From Dickeya fangzhongdai (GTDB taxonomy: Bacteria; Pseudomonadota; Gammaproteobacteria; Enterobacterales; Enterobacteriaceae), in NCBI RefSeq assembly GCF_002812485.1, contig NZ_CP025003.1:4526001-4590000 (forward strand): a stretch of 64,000 bases of DNA, read 5' to 3'. A program made the position numbers and the translations under genes. Each line of letters opens with the position of its first letter. The first letter of the stretch is position 1. Below the pieces are notes generated by a model. It was not told where the DNA came from and made no database searches. It saw only the letters and a program-made list of their open reading frames with translations. Of the stretch, positions 19,535 to 27,754 are shown one piece after another.

Positions 19535-20740
19535 TCACCCGGTTTCATCACGCAGCACCACCGGGTTGAATTTTTTCCGGAACTCGATGGGCGTAACGCC
19601 GGTATAGCGTTTGAACATCTTCTCAAAATGACTCAGGTCGCCATAGCCGCAATCCAGGTAGAGATTGGTGATCCGGCTCATGGGGTGGCACTCCAGCCGC
19701 TGGCAGGCATAGAAAATGCGGGTTTGATTCAAAATCTGCTTAAACGACAGCCGGAGGCTGTGCTTGAGCAGATAGGAGAGATGCGACGGGCTGATGTGGG
19801 AATTTTCCGCCAGCTCAATCAACGTTACTTCCTGCTGGAAATGCTCGCCCAGATACAGCAGCGCTTTGATTACCGACGGGTGAAACTGTTGCAGGGCGTC
19901 CTGATCACGGCTGAGCACCGCATCGCATAATGAACGGTTAATCCGCTGCCGCTCGCCTGACGGCGCCAGCTCCGTTCGGGCCACGATTTGCGGCAGAATA
20001 CTACTGGCCTGCGCCAGGTCGATCTCGGCGTCGTCGCTGAGCATCAACAGCCGGGCGATACTGTGCCACAGTTGCCGCACATTGCCGGGCCAGTCGTAAT
20101 GATGCAGGTGAAACAGCACCTCAGGATGCAATGTCTGCCGGATTGACTGACGGTACGCCTGCCAGGCGGCATGAATCAGTTCGGCGATATCCTGCGTTCG
20201 GCCTTTCAGGGCCGGTACTGACAGCGACTGGCAGCCAAACGCCGACACCAGTTGAGCAGCGGGCTGCGCCGACGACGCGCTGTTCTCCGCCGGCGCAGCA
20301 ATCAGCCCGAACACCAGCCGTAGCTCGCTCCGCCTGGCATGTTCTACCCGAAGCAACGCCAGAGCCTTCTGCTGCTGCTGTTCGGTCAGCGTATCAAAAC
20401 CAGGAATGCACAAGGTTAGCCGACGATCGTCGGGAATAGCGGCGAGTGCCTCCTCCAGCCGTTTCGTTGGGTCGCCCTCGCCGCTCAGTTCGACATAGCG
20501 CCCCTGCAACGCCTGAAGTCTGGCGCGAATATAGCCGGTAATCTCAGACAGGTCTGCGCCCGGCTCGCCAGAAAGCAAAATGGGTCTACCGGATAACATC
20601 AACCGATCGATTCGGTCACGCAGTACCGAAGGCAAAAAGATAAATTCCGGGATATGTCGCCCCACCGAATAGCCCATGAGGGGTATTTTTTCGGCAGGAA
20701 TACTTTTTAATTTACCAGGTAGTATATTTTCTGTTTTCAC
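19535..20740 (-). CDS. Degenerate AAA+ (NtrC-like) / AraC-HTH fusion regulator
   Basis: A 401-aa protein combining two normally separate regulator types. Residues about 30-245 follow the sigma-54 activator AAA+ fold: ALKGRTQDIAELI (177-189) and DWPGNVRQLW (216-225) match sensor-side motifs. The nucleotide site is ruined, however: Walker A reads SGEPGADLSE without the Lys, Walker B reads LTLCIPGFDTL without the DE pair, and no GAFTGA loop is visible. Residues 290-390 are a complete AraC-type double HTH (LIELAENSHISPSHLSYLLK, YGDLSHFEKMFKRYTGVTP). It probably binds DNA through the AraC part, and the AAA-like part may sense or oligomerise. Start is a GTG after AAGGA. It heads the accessory block and faces a putative RiPP locus. 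Confidence 0.82.
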   Translation of the reverse strand: MKTENILPGKLKSIPAEKIPLMGYSVGRHIPEFIFLPSVLRDRIDRLMLSGRPILLSGEPGADLSEITGYIRARLQALQGRYVELSGEGDPTKRLEEALAAIPDDRRLTLCIPGFDTLTEQQQQKALALLRVEHARRSELRLVFGLIAAPAENSASSAQPAAQLVSAFGCQSLSVPALKGRTQDIAELIHAAWQAYRQSIRQTLHPEVLFHLHHYDWPGNVRQLWHSIARLLMLSDDAEIDLAQASSILPQIVARTELAPSGERQRINRSLCDAVLSRDQDALQQFHPSVIKALLYLGEHFQQEVTLIELAENSHISPSHLSYLLKHSLRLSFKQILNQTRIFYACQRLECHPMSRITNLYLDCGYGDLSHFEKMFKRYTGVTPIEFRKKFNPVVLRDETG

Positions 20741-21198
20741 GGGAAAATCCTTTATTCAACTCCTGCCAGTGCACATTTCACAATATCCCCGTCATGTTTC
20801 AAGCTGCAGGTGCGTTGGTTTTCCTGCAGTCAAATTAGTTGAGGTAATAAAATGCGCCCCTTCATAAGAAATGGCGTGACTTATGCAACACGCCCTTCTC
20901 ATTCAAACCGCTATTTCGACAATCAAAATGAATCCGTAGATTCTGTCGACAGACTCTCTGGACAAACCCTGGTAAAAATAATGTAAATCCCTTTACTGAT
21001 TTTTTACTCATTATCACCGTTGTATCGGGATAAAAATAAATGCATTCCCTGCCGGCATTAAAATCAGCCGAATAAATATTCGGCGCTATTGTATCGCTGA
21101 ATAGGCCATTACTTTATTCTTATGCAACCACTCTTATCACAATGATAAAAACGGCATCATTCTTAAAACCATTAAAATATTATTTTCTATATCTACAA
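20741..21198. other. AT-rich intergenic region with ERIC fragment
   Basis: About 460 bp without a supported gene, noticeably richer in AT than the backbone. It contains a partial ERIC end at 20783-20818 and presumably the promoter for the AAA/AraC regulator. Confidence 0.5.
20783..20818. repeat. ERIC-like terminal fragment
   Basis: atccccgtcatgtttcaagc followed by tgcaggtgcgttgg is the reverse-oriented conserved end of the ERIC-like elements found elsewhere in this window. Confidence 0.6.
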
Positions 21199-21530
21199 TC
21201 AGATTTTATTCGCATCACGTAGAACCAGCATCTGATATAAATCAGCAAACAAAAATGCGATATATTTATACTCATCAGAATTAAAATCACAGGATGCGGG
21301 ATCATGTGACTGCAGCACGAGGTTCTCCTCGGTGACATCAAAGAATTTTGCAAATTTATACAACGTTTGTCTGGAGATCGGCTTGCCTAACTCCGCTCTT
21401 TTTATTGTAGAGATAGAGATATAACACTTTGATTCAAGGCTTTGTTCTGACAGTTCCTCCTGACTTAATTTTTTTTTAACCTGAGGTCTTTGATCACTGC
21501 TGTGTTCACCATAAATCCGTTGTTAGACAT
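21199..21530 (-). pseudogene. Small XRE-like HTH regulator split by an A9 tract
   Basis: From ATG 21530 (ribosome site GAGGGG) the frame reads MSNNGFMVNTAVIKDLRLKK and then stops within a run of nine A residues. If the run is read as ten, the frame continues for a total of 110 residues: an HTH of the XRE/Cro type (LSQEELSEQSLES, ISISTIKRAELGKPIS, TLYKFAKFFDVTEENL) and a C-terminal part ending LRDANKI before TGA at 21199. The coding content is clear on both sides of the run. It is therefore a recent frameshift, a gene expressed through slippage on the A9 tract, or a homopolymer sequencing error. It lies on the same strand as, and 250 bp downstream of, the precursor-like peptide gene. Confidence 0.75.
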
Positions 21531-21743
21531 ACATTCCCCTCTGCAATCAAAATCAATACACCTTTTCATGGCTTCATTTCCAAATACCAGACCACACTCA
21601 CGACAGGTTGATATTTACGCACACCAACCACAATAAAGCATACCAATTAGTTATGATGTAAATTCACCTAACCTAATATCCCCTGATTTTGACAACACAA
21701 TTAACACCAGACTACATTTAATTATTTATTTTTATTATGAATA

Positions 21744-21775
21744 AATGGTGCATGACCATTCGGTCATGCACCATT
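21744..21775 (-). terminator. 14-bp perfect hairpin after the peptide gene
   Basis: aatggtgcatgacc / ggtcatgcaccatt with a 4-nt loop begins 5 bp after the stop codon of the 49-aa peptide. The tract after it on the transcript is AT-rich but not a clean U run, so it may terminate transcription or stabilise the 3' end. Confidence 0.6.
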
Positions 21776-21780
21776 ACTGA

Positions 21781-21930
21781 TTAGCTCAGTACGCCGGACA
21801 GCGCGCCCTGGCCTGCTTTTTTCAGCAGATTCAGCGCCTGGCCCCAGAAGGCCGGGTTAACGCCGGACGCTTTGGCTTCGGCAACACGGTTAGCGCGATT
21901 AACATTCTGTGCTTGGGTTGGAAGTTTCAT
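21781..21930 (-). CDS. 49-aa putative RiPP precursor peptide
   Basis: A short gene with a strong ribosome site (AAGGAG, 7 bp before ATG), downstream of the PatA/PatG-like protease by 107 bp. The peptide starts MKLPTQAQNVNR, which resembles the N-terminus of cyanobactin precursors (PatE has LPQQGQPVIR; pattern L-P-x-Q-x-x-x-V-x-R). The middle is a charged leader-like stretch (ANRVAEAKASGVNPA). The end FWGQALNLLKKAGQGALSG plus VLS is amphipathic and cationic and contains no Cys. The YcaO recognition element LAELSEEAL of patellamide-type leaders is missing. I infer that it is the protease substrate: a bacteriocin or signal peptide trimmed or cyclised without heterocycles. Confidence 0.78.
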   Translation of the reverse strand: MKLPTQAQNVNRANRVAEAKASGVNPAFWGQALNLLKKAGQGALSGVLS

Positions 21931-21965
21931 GGTTATTTCTCCTTGAGTGTATTTGCATTACGTTT

Positions 21966-21979
21966 TGGGGATATCCCCA
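21966..21979. promoter_or_regulatory. 14-bp perfect palindrome before the peptide gene
   Basis: tggggatatcccca is perfectly palindromic and lies 36 bp upstream of the peptide ATG, inside the protease-peptide gap. It could be an operator for a dimeric regulator or an mRNA feature separating the two cistrons. Confidence 0.4.
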
Positions 21980-22037
21980 GGTTAATGCCACCGACTGGCG
22001 GCAAAGCTGAAAAACGGTATGGTTCGGCAGGCCGATA

Positions 22038-24002
22038 TTAATAGGCATGCCAGCTGCGCAGCGTACCGATGGTGACCGGCATGACATCGCTGACGTCAAT
22101 GGTGTAGCGATACAGTTTGCGTGCGGCGGTGAGGCGTTCTTTCGGGTTGAAGAATTCCAGCACCACGTCCCAGCAATCGGATTCCGGACGGCTGACCGGG
22201 CTGCGTTCCGCGCCGATCTTGTTCAGGAATAACCCTTCGCCGAAAGCGTCGTCGAAGATTTCCTTCATCTGATAAGCGTTGGTGGCCGCATAGTTAATGG
22301 CGCGTTCATTCGACTCGTAACCCCGGTTACGCAGTTCGTAATAAATGCGGTTGATGAAGTTGACCAGTTCCTTGGATTTCGGCGTGCCGACGGCGCTTTC
22401 CCCCATCAGCATCTTGGAAATATCCTGGGATTCCCAGTTGAACATGCCGCGTAATACCGGGCTGATGGTGGGGATCACCTGGCCGTTGAACAAACGGGTT
22501 TCGCCGCTGATAATCCCGGCGATGGAAACGCGCTCCACGCCTTTGGTTTCCTGTTCGTACAGGAACTCCACCAAACGGGCATATTCCAGCACCGCGAACT
22601 GAGCATCCGGTTTAATGGCATAAACCGGAATGCCGTCAATTTTCAGCGTCCAGATAAGCGCGTTGGATTGTTCCGCATTATCACCGGTATTCAAGTGCTC
22701 AGCCATTTGCACCGGGTCAAACGGGTAGCCGCTTTTATTTCCCATCACCTGGGTAAAATAATCCAGCCGCGCTTCGGTACCGAAGTCATAGCCGACCTGG
22801 CCGATGACAAAGATCTTTTCCTGATCGCGGACCGTGCGCGCATCCAGCAGCGAGGATTGCGGCATAACCCGCCGGGCCGGAGCATGGACATAGTGATTGG
22901 CTGCCGGATCGCTGATTTTCGATAACGACAGGCCGGCGGCGCGCGACGGGGCGCTCGCTTCCGGGCTCAGGCTGGAAGGCGCCAGCACCTCATCGTCATC
23001 CAGCTCGATATCCTGAATGTCCTGCTGGGCGTCGATAATCGAGGGAACCAGCAGCTCCACGGCGGCGGGTTCAACCATTTTCTCTTCAGTTGACATGGTG
23101 GTGATCCTTTTTGGTGGTTGGTGATAGAATTCCTGTGCTATTTGCTGGAATAATTTCTGAATATTTAATCGGTATACAACAGACTCCCGATTACCTGCCG
23201 TTGACAACACGAGTGGGGTGGCTGTGTTAAACAGCACGTCCCGAATCATTTTTGACGCACGACGATCGTTTGCTACATTCATCGCCCTCATGATTAATGC
23301 CGAGACCGCCGACACCACCGGGGCAGAAAAACTGCTACCAGATACAACAGACAGATCATAATTCGGCGTAGCAACAGGGATTGATACACCAGATGCCAGC
23401 AACATTTTCTTTCTCAGCTTCACCCCGTAATTATTAAATGAGGCGGGCAATCCCTCTTTATCACAAGCGCCGACGGCTAAAACAAAATCCATCGACGCCG
23501 GTAATGACTCACTATTACGGCCTTCATTACCGACAGCGGCGATAACCAATACGCCTTCTTTTTCGCAATCGTCGACAGCTTTGCGTAATTCATCCGTTCC
23601 CTGGCCATTAACCGATAATGACGCACCGCTAACGTTGATAATATTGCACCCCTTTAAACGAGCATCACGAATGGCTTTCGCCAGCGTACGCTCAGAGCAG
23701 CCATGAATATTTCCCCACTCGTCTTCATGAAAGACGGGAATACTCAAAAGTGTTGCCGCCGGTGCGATGCCAACGCCCTTTCCACCGATAATACTGGCCA
23801 CAGCCGTACCGTGTGAGGTGCTTTTATTTTTCTGCACAGAAAGGCATTCAATATTTAAATGATTTAATATCGGATGCTGGCAATCAATGGCGCCATCAAT
23901 AATACCGATTTTTATTCCTTCTCCATTTATCCCCAATTGCTGTAAATCAGAAAGTGGGTTATTCAATAATGCATTATGAGTGTTCGACGGGTGCATCATC
24001 AT
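22038..24002 (-). CDS. PatA/PatG-like S8 subtilisin (RiPP maturation protease)
   Basis: A 654-aa protein with no signal peptide. Residues 25-290 form a subtilisin domain with an intact triad: D36 in GIIDGAID, H64 in STSHGTAVAS, S224 in SGSSFSAPVV, and the oxyanion Asn159 in AAVGNEG. A low-complexity linker (about 305-395) leads to a C-terminal domain opening IFVIGQVGYDFGTEARLDYF at 397, the signature of the conserved domain shared by the cyanobactin enzymes PatA and PatG. The layout S8 plus this domain, without an oxidase domain, is PatA-like. Whether it is a leader protease or a macrocyclase cannot be told from sequence. No YcaO or oxidase gene is nearby. Three ATGs in a row start the frame after AGGAAAGAG. 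Confidence 0.87.
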   Translation of the reverse strand: MMMHPSNTHNALLNNPLSDLQQLGINGEGIKIGIIDGAIDCQHPILNHLNIECLSVQKNKSTSHGTAVASIIGGKGVGIAPAATLLSIPVFHEDEWGNIHGCSERTLAKAIRDARLKGCNIINVSGASLSVNGQGTDELRKAVDDCEKEGVLVIAAVGNEGRNSESLPASMDFVLAVGACDKEGLPASFNNYGVKLRKKMLLASGVSIPVATPNYDLSVVSGSSFSAPVVSAVSALIMRAMNVANDRRASKMIRDVLFNTATPLVLSTAGNRESVVYRLNIQKLFQQIAQEFYHQPPKRITTMSTEEKMVEPAAVELLVPSIIDAQQDIQDIELDDDEVLAPSSLSPEASAPSRAAGLSLSKISDPAANHYVHAPARRVMPQSSLLDARTVRDQEKIFVIGQVGYDFGTEARLDYFTQVMGNKSGYPFDPVQMAEHLNTGDNAEQSNALIWTLKIDGIPVYAIKPDAQFAVLEYARLVEFLYEQETKGVERVSIAGIISGETRLFNGQVIPTISPVLRGMFNWESQDISKMLMGESAVGTPKSKELVNFINRIYYELRNRGYESNERAINYAATNAYQMKEIFDDAFGEGLFLNKIGAERSPVSRPESDCWDVVLEFFNPKERLTAARKLYRYTIDVSDVMPVTIGTLRSWHAY

Positions 24003-24487
24003 TCTCTTTCCTGAATATGGAATTTAAAATCCCCGGTGTTTGTATACCATTCCGTTTGCAAGAGAATAACAACCGTGATTATCGCACAAGTTATCAGCAA
24101 TCATTCCGGTTATATTTTCTTTCACTCTGGAACTGGCGCAGAACATTCACACAGCAAATACGGTATTTCTCAATAAATGCTCGTCATCGTTTTATTGTTT
24201 AAAAACGTTCTGACAAGTTGAGCATTTATCTTAGGCTAATAAATTTATAGTAGCCTTACTTAAAAAATATTTTGGTATCACTTTAGTATCAGTTTTATCA
24301 GTTCTATGTAGCTCAGTAGGTTACATAGAACTGATAAATAAAATACTGAACGTTTATTGAATGACGATCTCCTTTGTAAAACGGATAATTATTCGTTCCG
24401 GCGCGGCGAATGCCTGTTTCTGATAAAACCGGAGCTGCCTGCAACCCCGGAATTCCCGCTTACCAGACTGGAACCGCCGGCCGCTTC
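24003..24487. other. AT-rich intergenic region before the protease gene
   Basis: About 485 bp with no supported gene. It presumably carries the promoter of the protease-peptide unit. It also holds the long hairpin listed separately (24294-24338) and a stretch that is strongly AT-rich (24190-24380). Confidence 0.5.
24294..24338. terminator. 17-bp perfect inverted repeat
   Basis: The arms tttatcagttctatgta (24294-24310) and tacatagaactgataaa (24322-24338) are perfectly complementary with an 11-nt loop. The hairpin lies about 150 bp past the stop of the GH19 gene and upstream of the protease. Neither side has a clear U-tract, so it may be a terminator or a boundary of inserted DNA. Confidence 0.5.
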
Positions 24488-25114
24488 TCAACCAAAAGCG
24501 CGCTTGGCTTTTGCCAGATAGTCCTTACGGTCTGCCAGACCATTAAGGCCGCCATTAATCCGACGGGTAATGCCATTGACGTCATCCTGATCGGCCAGCG
24601 CGTTCAGTCCGTTCTTTTTCCAGAACCAGATCGCCGCCGCCACCGACACCGACGGGTTCTGGCTGATCAAATCCGGGTTCGTCACCAAATCCTGGCCGAT
24701 GGCGCTCCCGCAGGTGCGGTAATTGTCACGCCCCGTCAGCTGAATCAACCCCCGGCCGCGGTACTTCCAGCCATCTCCCGTTTCCGTCGCGCCGTTGCCC
24801 AGCCGGTTGGCGTAAACAATGTTGGCGATCGACTCCGGTTTGCGCTCACACTGCGCGGCCATCTCATCGGTGGTGAAATAGCGCCCAAACACCGAACGCA
24901 GCCCTTTGGCGCTGTAGTTCAAATTCTCCACCCGCGCACGCAGTTCATTACTTTCATGCGCGATCTGGGCGACAAAGTGCGCAAAACGTAGCGGGGTGTT
25001 GATCTCCGCCGCATTGCACTCCTGCTGCAACGCGGGCTGGAACAGCGCGAGGTCGTCCGCACTGGCCGCCGTCATTACCTTTTTTAATTTTTCCTGGCTG
25101 ATTTCAAGAGTCAT
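24488..25114 (-). CDS. GH19 chitinase/endolysin-like lysozyme
   Basis: A 208-aa protein consisting of a single glycoside hydrolase family 19 domain. FAHFVAQIAHESNELRARVE contains the catalytic Glu of phage-type GH19 enzymes, and YRGRGLIQLTGRDNYRTCG is the substrate-cleft motif. There is no signal peptide, which is typical of phage endolysins released by a holin. No holin or other phage gene is adjacent. It could cleave peptidoglycan or chitin, as a prophage remnant, a bacteriocin-release lysin or a secreted effector. It has its own GC-rich composition between AT-rich gaps. Confidence 0.88.
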   Translation of the reverse strand: MTLEISQEKLKKVMTAASADDLALFQPALQQECNAAEINTPLRFAHFVAQIAHESNELRARVENLNYSAKGLRSVFGRYFTTDEMAAQCERKPESIANIVYANRLGNGATETGDGWKYRGRGLIQLTGRDNYRTCGSAIGQDLVTNPDLISQNPSVSVAAAIWFWKKNGLNALADQDDVNGITRRINGGLNGLADRKDYLAKAKRAFG

Positions 25115-25325
25115 CGGGTTTCCTCCTCAATTGCTTGACGCAGTCAGTTTGCAGAGGAAACACGCTCCCTCTCTTGGGTAAACATCGGCAAAAAGCAGGG
25201 GAACATGCAGTAAACCCGGAGAAAATAAGGACATGATGAACCAGTCCCCGGCAATACGCCGGGGATCGGGAAGAGAAACACCGCGGGCAATGCCCGTACG
25301 GTGCGGGCTCATTAAGAAGAGACGT

Positions 25326-26468
25326 TTATTGAAAAGGCGTCTGGTGTTCGACCAGTTCCCACACCAAATAGCAGAGAAACGCACAACCTACCGCTACCAG
25401 CACCATCGTCATGCCTTCCGGCCCCATACGGTCCATCATGAAGCCGATGCCAATCAGACCGGCGATGCCGCCTAGTGAATCCATCATGGTGTAGCTCATG
25501 TTGGCGGACATCTGCTGCTGTGGATGAAAGCGATCGCCGATCAGCGACAGGCCGATGCTGTAAACGCCGCCCATACTACCGCCCCAGATATACAGCAGCA
25601 CCAGCGTAGCGCCGTAATCGGCATACACCGCCAGCGCCAGAAATACCGCGCAAACCACCGAACAGAAAATGCAGAACACCACGATCCACTGCCGGTTTAC
25701 CCAATCCGACAGCAGGCTGACCAGCATCCCGAGCGTGACGCTGCCCAGCATGAACATGGTCATCAGCAACGACGCCCGCTCCTCCGTCAGCCCGTCGCTG
25801 ATGCCATACAGCGTCAGGAAGTTGGGCAGGCCGTAGAAACTGACGCCGCCGACCAGCGCGGACACCAGAATGGCGCGGGCATGGCGGCAGACAAAGCGAA
25901 AACGCACCGCGGACACCGTTCCCGACAGTGGATTGATGTGGGCGATCCACACCAGCAGCAGCGCGCTCAGACTGAGCAGCGCGGTCAGCCAGAACCGCTG
26001 CGACATGGAGACCTGCGTCAGTTGCAGCAATACCGGTCCCAGCGCCACCCCCAGCGACAGCGCGGCGGAAAACAATCCCATGATGATGCCGCGCCGTCGC
26101 AACGGCAGTTGATTCAGCCAGGTCTGCAACAGGATCAACTGCATCCCGGTGCACAGACCGTATCCCAGAATGCTGACCAGCCAGCCGGGGTAAAATTGTT
26201 GCCACGCCATACTGGCGCACAGGCTGGCGCGCAACAGCACCAGCAGCAGCGTCGACCACATCAACCCCATCCGCTGGATGATGCGGCTTAGGCGCTGGTG
26301 GAACAGCAGCACGCCAATGATTTCGCAGGCCATCGCCACGCCGATCCACAGATTATTATGGCCCTGCAGGTTCATCAGCACCGGAATGGTGACGTAATTG
26401 ATGCCGGAAACCAGTTGGATCAGGAAGGTCTGCACGATTAACAGTATCGGTAGTAAACGCGGCATCAT
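25326..26468 (-). CDS. MFS transporter, last gene of the ELIC operon
   Basis: A 380-aa major facilitator with about 12 hydrophobic spans and YcaD-like topology. It shows an N-terminal half with TLLLVLLRASLCASMAWQQF and LPLRRRGIIMGLFSAALSLG, and a C-terminal half with YIWGGSMGGVYSIGLSLIGD. Substrate is unknown. Its ATG overlaps the stop of the upstream sensor gene by 4 bp, so it is translationally coupled to the decarboxylase-ELIC-sensor unit. I infer that it exports or imports the amine or its amino acid precursor. Confidence 0.87.
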   Translation of the reverse strand: MMPRLLPILLIVQTFLIQLVSGINYVTIPVLMNLQGHNNLWIGVAMACEIIGVLLFHQRLSRIIQRMGLMWSTLLLVLLRASLCASMAWQQFYPGWLVSILGYGLCTGMQLILLQTWLNQLPLRRRGIIMGLFSAALSLGVALGPVLLQLTQVSMSQRFWLTALLSLSALLLVWIAHINPLSGTVSAVRFRFVCRHARAILVSALVGGVSFYGLPNFLTLYGISDGLTEERASLLMTMFMLGSVTLGMLVSLLSDWVNRQWIVVFCIFCSVVCAVFLALAVYADYGATLVLLYIWGGSMGGVYSIGLSLIGDRFHPQQQMSANMSYTMMDSLGGIAGLIGIGFMMDRMGPEGMTMVLVAVGCAFLCYLVWELVEHQTPFQ

Positions 26469-27754
26469 AGCGCCTCCGGATATTTAGGCACTCGCCAGCT
26501 CAGCAACAACTGGCCGCGCGTCACCTGACGGATCGTCACCTGCGCGGATTCCGCCTCCGCCTGCCAGCGCAGAAAACGCCGCCACCAGTCCGGCTCCTCA
26601 GTCACAGCGCCGTTCGGCTCGCCGCACCGCGTTAGCCGGACATCCAGCACCCAATACAGCAAGGCCTCTTCCCTCTGGCTGACCTCAATCGTCAGCGGTT
26701 GCTGCGCCAGTTGCCGCCACAGTTGAAAGCTCTGCAGCCAGAAACGGTGACAACAGTCTGGCGAAAAATGCGCCTCCAGCGCTTCAGTCGACGCAATCGC
26801 CAACACCGAATCCGGGCAGGGAAGCAGCGACGGCGCCGCATTGCGCCACCACTCGCTCAGGCTTGCCTGCTGTGCCTGCTCGCCTCCCGACAGCCAAGGT
26901 TCGGCAGCCGTTGCCGCCAGATACGCCGGCGGCCGGTCATGGTCGCCGCCGCGCAGGAACAGCAGCGGCAGCGGCCAGTCATACAATCGCTCCAGTTGCG
27001 AAGGCGATGTGGCGTGCAGCAGCGCGCTGTAGGCCTGTTCGCGGCTTGCCAGTTGCACCCGGACCTGCTGGCTGCTGCGCCGCATCCACCACACCGCCAG
27101 CCCGACAACCAGCCCGAGAAACAGAATGGTGCTGATCGCCTTGCGAAATACCTGATTGAGCGCTTCCAGCCGCTGATAAAAGCTCGATAGCTCCAGATCC
27201 ATCGCCAGTACGCCGCGAAACTCGCCTTGCTGGTCATAAAAAGGCGCGTAGGCGCTGATGAAAGAGCCCCACTCGTCCCGATACGGCTGGTCCGACACCG
27301 CAGCTTTGTGCTGCCGCAATGCGTCCACCAGTTCCGACGGCGCGTTGTCATACACCTGCATCAACGCCGGAGGCAGGTCCGGCAGGCCGTCGCCATCGTT
27401 GTCGTTCTGCGGGCTGGGGTTCACCACAAACCGCACCTTGTCCTGATCCAGCACCGTGGTATAGATGTAGCGCACATCCTGCGATGCCTGACGAATGCGT
27501 TCCAGTTGCACCGCCAGTTGCTGATAAACCGGATCATCGCGCACGGTGCGCGCGGTAATGTCCTGATGCCGATCGCCGGACAGGGTGGAGGCCGCCGCCC
27601 GCACGTTCGACAACAACCCGATTTTGATCTCCTGTTCCAGCGTACTGATCGACTTGTGGTAGACCATGTAGGTAGAGAATCCCAGCAGCCCGATAAAGAT
27701 CAGGCTGGCGAACAGCGCTTCCGCCAGCGCCGCCCGTGAAGGTGAAGCGCTCAT
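26465..27754 (-). CDS. Cache-type membrane sensor with unassigned output domain
   Basis: A 429-aa protein. TM1 covers about 12-32, followed by a periplasmic domain 33-205 with Cache/PDC character ([20 protein letters not shown], then [20 protein letters not shown] and GVLAMDLEL) and TM2 at 206-224. The cytoplasmic part (about 225-429) has no kinase, GGDEF, EAL or methyl-accepting motif that I can see, so its output is unknown. The open frame extends 163 residues upstream within ELIC, but the real start is the ATG at 27754, overlapping the ELIC stop by 4 bp. Cache domains commonly bind amines and amino acids, which suits the operon. Confidence 0.82.
   Translation of the reverse strand: MSASPSRAALAEALFASLIFIGLLGFSTYMVYHKSISTLEQEIKIGLLSNVRAAASTLSGDRHQDITARTVRDDPVYQQLAVQLERIRQASQDVRYIYTTVLDQDKVRFVVNPSPQNDNDGDGLPDLPPALMQVYDNAPSELVDALRQHKAAVSDQPYRDEWGSFISAYAPFYDQQGEFRGVLAMDLELSSFYQRLEALNQVFRKAISTILFLGLVVGLAVWWMRRSSQQVRVQLASREQAYSALLHATSPSQLERLYDWPLPLLFLRGGDHDRPPAYLAATAAEPWLSGGEQAQQASLSEWWRNAAPSLLPCPDSVLAIASTEALEAHFSPDCCHRFWLQSFQLWRQLAQQPLTIEVSQREEALLYWVLDVRLTRCGEPNGAVTEEPDWWRRFLRWQAEAESAQVTIRQVTRGQLLLSWRVPKYPEAL

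Noticed and set aside
22038-24002. Calling the subtilisin a PatG macrocyclase
   Set aside because: No oxidase domain is present and the macrocyclase-specific insertion cannot be recognised by eye; the architecture alone fits PatA better, so activity is left open.
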